From DASXMX01 sp036794395 (lineage in GTDB: Bacteria; Planctomycetota; Phycisphaerae; Tepidisphaerales; Tepidisphaeraceae): a stretch of DNA of 37,899 bases. The notes beneath the pieces were generated by a model, which saw only the letters and a list, made by a program, of their open reading frames with translations, was not told the DNA's origin and ran no database searches. The position numbers and the translations under genes are program-made. Shown here piece by piece: positions 6,491 through 14,665 of the stretch. The stretch covers positions 1 to 37,899 of the forward strand of contig DAIRGS010000032.1 of NCBI GenBank assembly GCA_036794395.1, read 5' to 3'. The first letter of the stretch is position 1; each line of letters begins with the position of its first letter.

Positions 6491-9400
6491 TCACCTACAC
6501 GCCCCCAAAAACGCCACCAGATCCCCCAACTCCTGCTGCGAAAGCTGATCGGCGAACCCCGCCGGCATCACCGACACCGTCCCCGGCCGCATCTCTGCAA
6601 CGTCCTTTCGCGCGACGTGAACTTCCTGATTCGGCCCTGTCACCACCATCACTTCGCTCGCATCATTGCGATGCACGATCCCATACTGCCGATCCCCGTT
6701 GGTTAAAATCACCATGGTCGGCTCGAAGCTCTGCACAAAGCTCGCGCTGGGGAAAACCACGCTTTCGATTAAATCCCGTCGCGTGCGAATCGCGCCCACG
6801 CGAGTCAGATCCGGACCGACGCGACCGCCCACATAACCAATCTGATGGCACGAATAGCAAGCCGCCTTCGCGCTATTGAATAGCGACTGCCCGCGGCGAA
6901 CATCCCCGGCCGGCAAGGTCGTCAGCAGTTGATCCAGTCGCGCCTGCTGCGCCGCCGCGTCGGGATTGAGCTTCGCCACGATCCGCGCCGCCCGCGCTTT
7001 CACCTCGGACCCAAACTTCGCAACTGCCTTCTCAACCGCATCGGCCCGCAACGCTCCACCGGCCCGCGCCCCCTCCAGCGCTGCCACCAGCTTCTCTCCA
7101 ACCTGCGCATCACTGCTCTGTCCAAAGGCCGTCAGAAGCGGATCGATTTCCAACGGCCCGACGGTGACGAGCACCGCAGTCAATTTCGCCAACTGCTCCG
7201 AATTCAGCTTGCCCCGCCCGATCGCTTGGGCCGCCAGCAACTGCCCCTGCCCTGGCCGATCATTCGCCAGCTGAGAAATCAGAAAATCAAATTGCTTCCC
7301 ATCGATCTCGTTGAGTCGCCCCGGTATCGTGGCCAGCGCCTCCAGCCTGACATCCGCCGGCAGCTTTTCATTTCCCGCCACTCCAAGCAATGCACGAGCG
7401 ATCCCGCCATCGGCATTCTGTTTCAGGGCCAGCTTCTTCAAGATGGCCGTGACATCACCGACCGCTCGCGGATCTTCCGCTTCCAGCATCCGCCGCAACG
7501 CATCGAGCCAGTTCCTCGGCACCGGCGACAGCCCCGACTCAGCCATCGCCCCAAGAACTATCCGACGCTGTGCCGTGGAGGTCGTCGGATCATTCAGCCG
7601 CGATGCCAGCATTGCCGAGATCCGCTCCGATCGAGCCAGCCGTCCAAGCTGCCGCACAAACTGCGGATCGTCTTGCGATGCTCCAATCCGCTCGGCCAGC
7701 GCATCAGCCAATGCCGCTCCCCATTCTGCGTGCCGGCTGGCGATCCACGTCGCCGTTTGCCGCAAAGCCGGATCCGTCGCCGATAAGCTCCCTGCCACCA
7801 CTTCCGCCGGCACCGCTCCATTGTCCATCTGATCCAGCGCGATCATCGCCGCCCTACGCACCGCCGTGTTCTCGCTCAATAGCCCTTGTTTCGTTCCGCC
7901 CGCATCGCCGATCTCAATCAATGCATACGTCAGCGAGTGATCCAGCACGCGATCATTGCCCTTCGCCAATTCAGCCAGGATGCGGGGCACCGTTGTCCGA
8001 TCTCCGATGCGCCCCAGCGCCTCGGCCGCCACTCGCCGATTGTGCGCCGAAGAACGATCAAGCAATTTGATCAATCCGCCAACCGCCCCGCGATCCAGCC
8101 AGGCGCTGGCGGAGTGCGCCGCCGCCTGCCGCACAGTGGCATCGGCATCATTCAACCCCGCCCGTACTGCCGCGCGACCCGCCGGCCCTTCAATGCGCGT
8201 CGCCGCCCATATCGCATTCACTCTCGCCCGCGCCGATCCCGCGGACTTCACTGCCTCCGCAATCACCGGCGCCGCGCCCCGATCCGCCAGCGCCGCAACG
8301 GCGCGCTTCCGTACCACTGGCCGCGAATCATCCAGCAACGCCACTATCGCTTTGGCATCCATCCCCGCCCAGTCCAACTTCAAACCCCTGGCATCTTCAG
8401 GAACCGCGGCCCCCACCCGCTTAACCCGATAAATGGCCCCCAATACATCCGGCTTGGCAAACTGCGACGTCGGGCAACAGATCTTGTACCACCCGCCCGT
8501 ATCAATCACGAGCAGGCTCCCATCGGCATCCTCGATTACATCCGTCGGATGAAAATCGACACTATCGCAAACGACAAAGTCTTCGTTTGTCGCCGCGAAC
8601 GTTGCTCCATCCTCGGTCAGCACATGTCGCGTCACTTTGTGGAGGTTAAAGCTCGTGGCGAACAGGTTATCGCGGTAGGGGGGTCCGAACGCGTCCGATT
8701 CATACCGGCACAACCCGCTTGCCGCCGCGGGACCCAGATGCACCAGCACCGGCATCACGTCGGGCGATGTATGGGGGTGATCGTCGATCACATCGTGCAC
8801 CTTCCCATAGATCCCCCCATACACCGCGTGAATGATCCCGTCCCGTTTCCCGTTCTCCGGCTGCTGCAAAAACGTTGTTGTGAAAATCCGCTCTCCTCCC
8901 GGTGTAAAGACGACATGCACCGGGTTGTCCATCCCCCCGGTCATCACCGGCTCCAATCCAGTTCCGTCAGGCCGCGCTCGAAAAATATGCGCAGCCCGCG
9001 ACACCATTGGCTTTTTCCCCGGCCGTGTATACGTCTGCTCGGCAAACGCGCCCTTGCACCAGTAAATCCACCCATCGGGCCCCATGTATGGTCCATGAAT
9101 ATCGTTCGCGCAGTTCGTCAGCGTCTTGGCGGTCAGCCACTCAAGCTGCTGCTTGGCCTCTCCCGTCCCATCCACAGCCGTCAGCTTCCAAATGCTCGGC
9201 GGCGCTCCCACATACACCGATCCCGCGTACCACATCACCCCTTCAGGAAACATCATGTGCGCTGCAAAGACGCTGCTCTTAACAAATTGTCCTCCCTCAT
9301 CGCTGGCATCCAGTCGCACAATTCGGTGCGGCTTGTCCGCCAACTGCTTCTGGACCTTGTCCCCCGTCCCCGACGAATCAGCAACGTACAGCCGCCCAAC

Positions 9401-9583
9401 GTCATCAAAGTCGGCAACGATCGGCCGATCCACCACGCCAGGCCCAGCGACCTGCTCAATCGTGAACCCATCAGGCAACGTAAAGGTCCGGTCTCCAATC
9501 TTCACCTGCGCCGCTGCCGACAGCCCGGCAACCAACAAACCACCACTCAACACGCACGCCACCATTAGTGTCAGACGAGACAT
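6491..9583 (-). CDS. PVC-type secreted dehydrogenase/HEAT/CxxCH haem protein
   Basis: I chose the ATG at 9583 (GAGGG eight bases upstream) over one 36 bases earlier; it starts directly at a signal peptide (MSRLTLMVACVLSGGLLVAG, then LSAAAQ). The 1030-residue product has three parts. An N-terminal beta-propeller of the membrane-bound dehydrogenase type (about 35-395; LPDGFTIEQVAGPG, NDIHGPYMGPDGWIYW, DFHPTDVIEDADGSLLVIDTG) comes first. A long run of HEAT repeats (about 410-880) follows. Last is a C-terminal cytochrome-c-like domain with CYSCH at 909-913 and a possible distal Met in MPAGFADQLS. Such proteins are abundant in planctomycetes and verrucomicrobia and are thought to oxidise sugars or related substrates in the periplasm. 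Substrate is unknown. Monocistronic, downstream of a terminator. Confidence 0.93.
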   Translation of the reverse strand: MSRLTLMVACVLSGGLLVAGLSAAAQVKIGDRTFTLPDGFTIEQVAGPGVVDRPIVADFDDVGRLYVADSSGTGDKVQKQLADKPHRIVRLDASDEGGQFVKSSVFAAHMMFPEGVMWYAGSVYVGAPPSIWKLTAVDGTGEAKQQLEWLTAKTLTNCANDIHGPYMGPDGWIYWCKGAFAEQTYTRPGKKPMVSRAAHIFRARPDGTGLEPVMTGGMDNPVHVVFTPGGERIFTTTFLQQPENGKRDGIIHAVYGGIYGKVHDVIDDHPHTSPDVMPVLVHLGPAAASGLCRYESDAFGPPYRDNLFATSFNLHKVTRHVLTEDGATFAATNEDFVVCDSVDFHPTDVIEDADGSLLVIDTGGWYKICCPTSQFAKPDVLGAIYRVKRVGAAVPEDARGLKLDWAGMDAKAIVALLDDSRPVVRKRAVAALADRGAAPVIAEAVKSAGSARARVNAIWAATRIEGPAGRAAVRAGLNDADATVRQAAAHSASAWLDRGAVGGLIKLLDRSSAHNRRVAAEALGRIGDRTTVPRILAELAKGNDRVLDHSLTYALIEIGDAGGTKQGLLSENTAVRRAAMIALDQMDNGAVPAEVVAGSLSATDPALRQTATWIASRHAEWGAALADALAERIGASQDDPQFVRQLGRLARSERISAMLASRLNDPTTSTAQRRIVLGAMAESGLSPVPRNWLDALRRMLEAEDPRAVGDVTAILKKLALKQNADGGIARALLGVAGNEKLPADVRLEALATIPGRLNEIDGKQFDFLISQLANDRPGQGQLLAAQAIGRGKLNSEQLAKLTAVLVTVGPLEIDPLLTAFGQSSDAQVGEKLVAALEGARAGGALRADAVEKAVAKFGSEVKARAARIVAKLNPDAAAQQARLDQLLTTLPAGDVRRGQSLFNSAKAACYSCHQIGYVGGRVGPDLTRVGAIRTRRDLIESVVFPSASFVQSFEPTMVILTNGDRQYGIVHRNDASEVMVVTGPNQEVHVARKDVAEMRPGTVSVMPAGFADQLSQQELGDLVAFLGACR

Positions 9584-9620
9584 GCTTCGGCCCTCGATTG
9601 GAAGTATCTCAGTATACAAA

Positions 9621-9652
9621 CAAAAGCCCCGCGGCTCGTTATGCCGCGGGGC
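9621..9652 (-). terminator. intrinsic terminator
   Basis: On the minus strand a perfect 10-bp stem (GCCCCGCGGC / GCCGCGGGGC, 7-nt loop) is followed by TTTTGTTTG. It ends transcription of the LEARKLMS gene before the PVC cytochrome gene begins. Confidence 0.75.
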
Positions 9653-9678
9653 GATTCGGCTATTTCATGTCCGAAGTC

Positions 9679-10278
9679 TCAACCCAGTAGATCAGACAGG
9701 AATTTCAACACGGCCGTTTGCAACGCCTGGCCATGAGTTTCCAACGCACTGGATTGCGTCGTCAGGACCGAAACCGAGTTCGACACATCCGCCTTCGAAG
9801 GCGAATCCGCGGGCACCGCCGCATCAATCGCCGCCAGGTCGGCCGAAGTTTTTGCATTCACGCTCGTGGCATCGGCGAGCAATTTACTTCCCTGCGCGTC
9901 CTTGGCCAGCCCCGCTATCGCCTTTTGGTATTTCCGCTGCACAGCCACCGACGAGCCACTACTCAGCGTATTCAATACCGACACAATCTTCCCGATATCG
10001 TTCTTCCCGATTCGCACCGCGACATTCAGATCCGTCTTCAATTTCGAAATGCCCTTGCCGTAATCGCTCTTGAGGTTTTTCAGCAACGGCTTGAACTGTT
10101 TATCTTTCCCAAGGTCCGCGTTCAGCGTCGCCAGTTGGGCCTTACCCAGTGACTGCGTCTAGGCCGCGTCCACCTTAATTGCCGCGATCCCCGCGTTGAT
10201 TGCGTCAATATCCGCCTGAATCACCGGGCTGATCGACATAAGCTTCCGCGCTTCAAGCACTTCTAAAAACACTGACAT
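9679..10278 (-). pseudogene. secreted helical protein with LEARKLMS signature, interrupted by an in-frame TAG
   Basis: AGGAG six to seven bases before the ATG at 10278 opens a frame reading MSVFLEVLEARKLMSIS, the planctomycete export signature, for 39 codons. A TAG (complement of 10159-10161) then interrupts it. The same frame continues with no other stop for 158 more codons to 9679, beginning TQSLGKAQLATLNADLGKDK. The continuous 198-residue product would be helical, Ala/Ser/Lys-rich and possibly a coiled coil, without catalytic motifs. The terminator at 9621-9652 belongs to it. Either a single-base nonsense mutation, a sequencing error, or (unlikely) readthrough explains it. A downstream start could still give a leaderless, unexported 135-residue fragment. 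A separate unrelated gene is less likely because signature, ribosome site and terminator frame one unit. Confidence 0.72.
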
Positions 10279-10429
10279 GTATCGCTCCTATTTCCTTTTT
10301 GGACAAACATTTCCCAAGTAGTCGGCGATATTAAATCGGAGCACGCACGATTCGGCAACATCTCGGTCGGAACGGAAGTCAGCCGGCCAGGGCAGCGCCT
10401 CCCGATTTGAAGGGCCTTTCCCGCAATAT

Positions 10430-10462
10430 AAAAAAAGCTCGCCCCGACGAATCGGAGCGAGC
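10430..10462 (-). terminator. intrinsic terminator with UUCG tetraloop
   Basis: On the minus strand an 11-bp stem (GCTCGCTCCGA / TCGGGGCGAGC, one T-G wobble) closes a TTCG tetraloop and is followed by seven Ts. It lies about 70 bases past the stop of the deoxyhypusine-synthase-like gene, across the AAATCTGA repeat. Confidence 0.88.
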
Positions 10463-10463
10463 G

Positions 10464-10526
10464 TTCAATCTCAAATCAAATATCCAAAATGTGAAATCTC
10501 AAATCTGAAATCTGAAATCTGAAATC
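10464..10526. repeat. AT-rich tandem AAATCTG repeat
   Basis: The stretch just past the stop of the next gene consists of degenerate then exact copies of a 7-base unit (GAAATCTC AAATCTG AAATCTG AAATCTG AAATC, clearest at 10492-10526). It is strongly AT-rich against a GC-rich background. It separates the gene at 10530 from its terminator. No coding capacity. Confidence 0.8.
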
Positions 10527-10529
10527 GCC

Positions 10530-11609
10530 TCACGACCCAACCGCCGCGGTCTCCAGCAGCGAACTCCACTTCCGCCCGGTCCGGCTCTTCCATCCACCCT
10601 TGTGATAGGCATATCCCACAATCAACGGCACCGCCAGCGTCGCTTCGCTGTACACCATCTGCTCGTACACCGTATCGACCTTCCCCCAGCTCGAGGCTTC
10701 CTTCAGCGTGCTGCTGGAAAGGGCGCCATCGCGCACATCGGCCACCGTGATCTGCACGGCATACTTATGCATCGGTGCATCGGCGTCGTTAAGAATCTCA
10801 GCCGCCACCACAATGTCCTGGGCAAAGTTCTTCGGTACGCCCCCGCCGATCATGAACAGGCCCGTGTCCTTGCTCTTGAGCTTGAGCTGCGTCAGCTCAT
10901 AGAAATCCTTGCCGCTGTCGAAGCTCACATAAGGCCGGCCCGCGGCAATCCGTGCGTGCTGGTGGGCCACGATGCCAAAACCCGCGGAGCAGTCGCTGAA
11001 CGCCGGCACAAAGATCGGCACATCCCGCTTATACGCTTCATAGATAACGCTGTCCGGCGTCTTGGGCCCGCCATTACGCTCGAGGTACGCGCCAAACTCA
11101 CGGAGCATTTCCCGCGAGCTATACGCCCCGGCTTCAACTTCATCAAAAATCTTCTGCGTCGTCTCATCACAAACACGCAGCTCTTCCTCGTCGATGAATG
11201 TGTCATAAATGCGGTCGATCATCAGGTCGCGCAGCTCGCCATCCCGCGTTCCGCCCTTGAAGTCATCATCCGCCTTGTAATGGCGGAACCCGAGGGCTTC
11301 GAAGAAATCCTGATCCACCATGTTGGCGCCCGTGCTCACGATGGCGTCAACCATGTTATTGCGGATCATGTCCACGAACACCTTTTTCAGTCCCGCGCTG
11401 ATCAGCGACCCCGCCAGGCAGAGGATCACGCCGCACTCTTTGTCGCGGAGCATGCGGTCGTAGATCTCAGATGCGCGATGCAGGTCGCGGGCGCTGAACG
11501 CCATGTGCGCCATCGCATCCACGAGCGGCACCACATTCTGCTTGGTGATGTCGATGTGCTCGATTGCCTTCGAAAGGTATTCTTTTTTCTTTGCCTTATT
11601 GTCTGCCAC
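10530..11609 (-). CDS. deoxyhypusine synthase family protein
   Basis: I chose the GTG at 11609: AAGGAGGT stands five bases before it, a near-perfect ribosome site. The 359-residue protein has the DHS fold. It shows TGANMVDQDF near 93, FVPAFSDCSAGFG near 200, the NAD-binding GGGVPKNF at 255-262, and SSWGKV with Lys310 at the position of the catalytic lysine that forms the enzyme-aminobutyl intermediate. DHS uses NAD and spermidine to modify eIF5A in eukaryotes and archaea. Bacteria lack eIF5A, and some bacterial DHS-like enzymes make homospermidine or related polyamines. A polyamine-forming role is therefore plausible but not shown. Monocistronic, with its own terminator. Cytoplasmic. Confidence 0.9.
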   Translation of the reverse strand: MADNKAKKKEYLSKAIEHIDITKQNVVPLVDAMAHMAFSARDLHRASEIYDRMLRDKECGVILCLAGSLISAGLKKVFVDMIRNNMVDAIVSTGANMVDQDFFEALGFRHYKADDDFKGGTRDGELRDLMIDRIYDTFIDEEELRVCDETTQKIFDEVEAGAYSSREMLREFGAYLERNGGPKTPDSVIYEAYKRDVPIFVPAFSDCSAGFGIVAHQHARIAAGRPYVSFDSGKDFYELTQLKLKSKDTGLFMIGGGVPKNFAQDIVVAAEILNDADAPMHKYAVQITVADVRDGALSSSTLKEASSWGKVDTVYEQMVYSEATLAVPLIVGYAYHKGGWKSRTGRKWSSLLETAAVGS

Positions 11610-11682
11610 GATGCACCTCCTTATGGGTGAATCCAAAAAAAACGGGAACGACACAAACGAAAAACCACCACGGGCCGCTACG

Positions 11683-11723
11683 GTGTACCCGCGAATGTTT
11701 TCGCGTGTACCCGCCATTGCGGG
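11683..11723. repeat. direct repeat GTGTACCCGC with nested hairpins
   Basis: GTGTACCCGC occurs at 11683-11692 and 11705-11714 (period 22). Between the copies GCGAA...TTCGC can pair, and the second copy runs into CCCGC CATT GCGGG. It lies in the divergent gap between the DHS-like gene and the uracil-DNA glycosylase gene, so it could be regulatory. A dispersed intergenic repeat is equally possible. Confidence 0.5.
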
Positions 11724-11848
11724 CCGGGGTGGCTTTGAATCAACTAACTTAGCGGCACTTATTTTTGAATATTGTTTCGTCCCCGTCAAGACTCAGTTCA
11801 CCCGCGAAGATATTTTATTCATGCGGCCTTCGTGGTAGACCATCCCGG

Positions 11849-12724
11849 ATGGATGATCCGACAAAAGCCCGAATGCGCTTGTATCTAAGGAGCGAGCGCG
11901 CTCGCGGCCTAAACGCCATCCCCGCCGGCGAGCCTGGCGACGCCATTCCCGCCGCACCACCGCCCATCGTAGCTCAGCGTCCCGAACGCCCGCAGTCCAA
12001 ATTTCCTATTAAATCCCCCGCCCAGTCCGTTCGTCCAGAGGCGCTTTTCGTCGCCGAATCTTCCGCGCCCCAAACGGCCAAAGCTCTACAAGCACCTCCG
12101 GCCGGTGAGCCATTCACCTCAGCAATTCTTTCGACAGAACAAAAGCGTCAGCGCCTGACGGCGATGAACGAAAACGAAGTTCGCGTCTGCACAAAATGTC
12201 GACTCTGCGAAACCCGCACGCACACGGTCTTTGGCGAAGGCGATGTGGATGCGAAGATTTTTTTCATCGGAGAAGGTCCGGGAGAAACAGAAGATCAAAC
12301 CGGCCGCCCCTTCGTGGGTCGCGCTGGGGAATTGTTGAACAAAATGATCGCGGGCATGGGCCTGGCGCGCGAGCAGGTGTTCATTGCAAATATCGTGAAG
12401 TGCCGCCCGCCCAACAACCGCGTGCCGGCCCCGGATGAAGTGGCAACCTGTACGCCTTACCTGGAACGTCAACTTGAAATGATTCGTCCAAGCGCCATCG
12501 TGACCCTTGGCTTGCCCGCGACACAGTACATGTTGCAAACCAAGATGTCGATGGGCAAGATGCGCGGGAACTGGCACGCCTGGCGTGGCATTAAGCTCAT
12601 GCCCACCTATCACCCGGCCTACGTGTTGCGCAATCCAACATTCGAAACACGATCGGCAGTATGGAATGATTTAAAATTAGTTCTCACCGAACTGGGCCTC
12701 CCCGTTCCCAAGAAAAATACCTAG
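11849..12724 (+). CDS. family 4 (Fe-S) uracil-DNA glycosylase
   Basis: It removes uracil from DNA to start base-excision repair. The 291-residue protein has a ~95-residue Pro/Ala-rich N-terminal extension not needed for the fold. The UDG domain then carries GEGPGETEDQTGRPFVG (141-157, the water-activating motif) and HPAYVLRNP (255-263, the minor-groove motif). The four likely [4Fe-4S] ligands are Cys114 and Cys117 (CTKC), Cys185 (KCRPPNNR) and Cys201 (TCTPYLERQ). The ATG at 11849 is the last start before the conserved part that leaves a natural N-terminus; further upstream the frame runs through an intergenic repeat. No Shine-Dalgarno site is obvious. In many genomes annotated as a phage SPO1 DNA polymerase-related protein. 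Confidence 0.93.
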   Translation: MDDPTKARMRLYLRSERARGLNAIPAGEPGDAIPAAPPPIVAQRPERPQSKFPIKSPAQSVRPEALFVAESSAPQTAKALQAPPAGEPFTSAILSTEQKRQRLTAMNENEVRVCTKCRLCETRTHTVFGEGDVDAKIFFIGEGPGETEDQTGRPFVGRAGELLNKMIAGMGLAREQVFIANIVKCRPPNNRVPAPDEVATCTPYLERQLEMIRPSAIVTLGLPATQYMLQTKMSMGKMRGNWHAWRGIKLMPTYHPAYVLRNPTFETRSAVWNDLKLVLTELGLPVPKKNT

Positions 12725-13047
12725 ATGATTCATCAAATCCGCGCGCGAAAAAAAATATTCTCGCGCACGCTTGCGCTCCGTCCTTCCACAACATTTTGTG
12801 CATCATATTTTTCGCCACCCGATTTGTGGAATGCGCGAGCGCTTCGCGCCGATGTAAAGATCTGCCGCGCGATGTTGTAAAGATGTTGTTGAAGAAGATT
12901 TGTTTTGTACACGCGCGACTCGCTCACTACAGTGCGCGCCCGCGCTCATCGGAAGGGGAGCGTCATTCGGCCCCCTTGTTTAGACACGGTTGACGTAAGA
13001 AAAAACGAACAGAGTCGTCCGATCACTTCGGCGGCTGAAGAATCGCC
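12725..13047. other. dnaA-proximal intergenic region, candidate oriC
   Basis: A 323-base gap directly upstream of dnaA. It holds inverted TTCCACAA/TTGTGGAA (12784-12791 and 12824-12831), which share a core with TTATCCACA boxes but match it at only about six of nine positions. GCGCGA/TCGCGC motifs recur several times, two as hairpins, for example GCGCGA GCGCT TCGCGC at about 12833-12849. An AT-rich stretch at about 12870-12908 has a direct repeat GATGTTGT AAA GATGTTGT and GAAGAAGATTTGTTTTG, fitting an unwinding element. No perfect DnaA box is present, so the call rests on location plus motif clustering. Confidence 0.4.
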
Positions 13048-14427
13048 ATGCTAACGACCCAATCGCCTGCCAGAGGGCGCACGCCCGCGGCTACACCACG
13101 TGAGGTTGTTCGACGCGCCGTCGAGCCGCCTGTCCTCGATCCCTCGATCTGGCAAAATATTCTCCAGCAGGTGCGCGCCCATCATCCGGGCCTTAACCGC
13201 GTCTGGTTCGACGAAATGGTGGCACGCCAACTCACCAATGGCGTGATACAGGTTACAGTCGCAACGCCCGCCCAGCTCAATTTCTGCCAGGGCCAGTGCC
13301 AGCAACCGTTTACCGCTGCCGCCCAGACCATCACTGGCCGGTTGGTCGCCGTCAGCTTCCATTGCAATAATCTTCCCCGCGGAGGCGTGTTCAATGAGGG
13401 AGATCTGCCGCTGCCCCTCAACCCCGATTACACTTTCGAAAACTTCGTCACCGGCCCATGCAACCGCCTGTCGCATGCCGCGTCCGTCGCGGTGGGTGAT
13501 CAGCCGGGCCAGGCCTACAACCCCTTATTCATTCACGGCGGAGTCGGCCTCGGCAAAACGCATCTGCTCCAGGCGATCTCCCAGAAAGTCCTTGAAAAGA
13601 ATCAGGACGCCCGCATCCTTTATCTGTCCTGCGACTCCTTCATCAATCAGTTCATCTTCGCCGTCGAAACCGGCGACATGCATCAGTTCCGCCATCGCTA
13701 TCGCCATGTCGATCTGCTGGTCATCGACGATATTCACTTCCTGGCCGGTCACGATCGCACCCAGGAAGAGTTTTTCCACACGTTCAACACACTTTATCAA
13801 CAACATAAACAGATCATTCTCTCGGCTGACTGCTCGCCCAGCGAAATTCCCGAGCTCGAAGAACGGCTCATCAGCCGCTTCAACTGGGGCCTGGTCGCCC
13901 GCATTGAAAAGCCCTGCTACGAAACCCGCATCGCCATTCTTCAGAAAAAAGCCCGCATGCGCGGTCTGACGCTGCCGGATGATGTGGTGTGCTACGTCGC
14001 CGCCAAGGTCCAGACCAATACCCGCGAGCTTGAAGGCGCCGTCACCAAGCTTCAGGGCCTCGCGATGCTTCAGGAAGGCCGAATTGATCTGGATCTCGCC
14101 AAGGCCGCACTTGGCGACACAACGCCTCCAGAACAGCGCCGGATTACAATTCAGCAAATCTACGACGTCGTCACCAAGTATTACAACGTCCGCCTCAGCG
14201 ATCTTCAGGGAAAACGACGCCATAAGAGCATCGCCTTCCCGCGCCAGGTCTGCATGTTCCTCGCCCGACGCCACACCCGATACAGCCTGGAAGAAATCGG
14301 CGGCTACTTCGGCGGTCGCGATCACACCACTGTTCTCCACGCAGTCCGCACCGTCACCGCCGACGTGAAGAACGAACCCGACGTCGCCCAGCAACTCACC
14401 TATCTCGAAACTCAACTCACTGCCTGA
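13048..14427 (+). CDS. dnaA: chromosomal replication initiator protein DnaA
   Basis: A full-length 459-residue AAA+ initiator that binds DnaA boxes and melts oriC. Domain I (about 32-85) reads IWQNILQQVRAHHPGLNRVW. A short linker precedes domain III from about 127 (PDYTFENFVTGPCNRLSHAA). Walker A is GGVGLGKTH (164-172), Walker B VIDDIHFL (225-232), and the arginine-bearing region is ERLISRFNWGL. Domain IV ends with the DnaA signature YSLEEIGGYFGGRDHTTVLH (412-431). Domain II is very short. The ATG at 13048 has only a weak purine-rich site before it. dnaN is not downstream, unlike the classic dnaA-dnaN order. A UDG gene lies upstream. Confidence 0.97.
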   Translation: MLTTQSPARGRTPAATPREVVRRAVEPPVLDPSIWQNILQQVRAHHPGLNRVWFDEMVARQLTNGVIQVTVATPAQLNFCQGQCQQPFTAAAQTITGRLVAVSFHCNNLPRGGVFNEGDLPLPLNPDYTFENFVTGPCNRLSHAASVAVGDQPGQAYNPLFIHGGVGLGKTHLLQAISQKVLEKNQDARILYLSCDSFINQFIFAVETGDMHQFRHRYRHVDLLVIDDIHFLAGHDRTQEEFFHTFNTLYQQHKQIILSADCSPSEIPELEERLISRFNWGLVARIEKPCYETRIAILQKKARMRGLTLPDDVVCYVAAKVQTNTRELEGAVTKLQGLAMLQEGRIDLDLAKAALGDTTPPEQRRITIQQIYDVVTKYYNVRLSDLQGKRRHKSIAFPRQVCMFLARRHTRYSLEEIGGYFGGRDHTTVLHAVRTVTADVKNEPDVAQQLTYLETQLTA

Positions 14428-14442
14428 CCTGTCGAATGAGCG

Positions 14443-14485
14443 CCCTCTTTCCCCCTCTCCTTCGGGAGAGGCCTGGGGTGAGGGC
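14443..14485. repeat. CCCTCTCC-UUCG-GGAGAGG palindromic repeat
   Basis: A 7-bp stem CCTCTCC / GGAGAGG with a TTCG loop (14454-14471), then CCTGGGGTGAGGG. This is the widespread intergenic motif of the type CCCTCTCC...GGAGAGG...GGGGTGAGGG seen in many GC-rich bacteria. It sits just past the dnaA stop and might act as a terminator hairpin, but no T-run follows. Confidence 0.65.
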
Positions 14486-14558
14486 GAATGTCGAACAACT
14501 CTCGTCATTCGAATCTCAAATTTGATTCTGCTCTGCTGAAATCCTTCTATCATTGTGA

Positions 14559-14633
14559 ACGTGGCATGGTCGCTTCAGCGACCATGTGATTTGCGTTCGG
14601 AAAACCATGGTCGCTCAAGCGACCACGCCACGT
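14559..14633. repeat. double palindrome, REP/MITE-like
   Basis: Two hairpins, CATGGTCGC TTCA GCGACCATG (14565-14586) and TGGTCGCT CA AGCGACCA (14608-14625), are themselves arranged as an inverted repeat. The block 14559-14586 matches the reverse complement of 14605-14633 at 26 of 28 positions, with an 18-base spacer. The ends read ACGTGGC / GCCACGT. Such nested symmetry is typical of REP doublets mobilised by a RAYT transposase. No transposase is encoded here. Confidence 0.72.
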
Positions 14634-14665
14634 TTGAAATCGACGATTTCAGCCGAGCGATTTGA

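Noticed and set aside
6446..6706. Reading the DUF5615 start through as an 86-residue protein
   Set aside because: After residue 10 the sequence is the antisense of the PVC cytochrome gene; it has no similarity to the toxin.
7886..9568. A 560-residue plus-strand open frame opposite the PVC cytochrome gene
   Set aside because: It is Arg/His/Pro-rich with no domain and mirrors a gene with signal peptide, propeller, HEAT repeats and CxxCH on the minus strand; it is a by-product of GC-rich codon usage.
10602..11630. A 342-residue plus-strand open frame opposite the DHS-like gene
   Set aside because: The minus-strand frame has conserved catalytic motifs, a strong ribosome site and a terminator; the plus frame has none.
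14454..14471. Hairpin after dnaA as an intrinsic terminator
   Set aside because: No T-run follows on the plus strand; the sequence matches a widespread dispersed palindrome instead.
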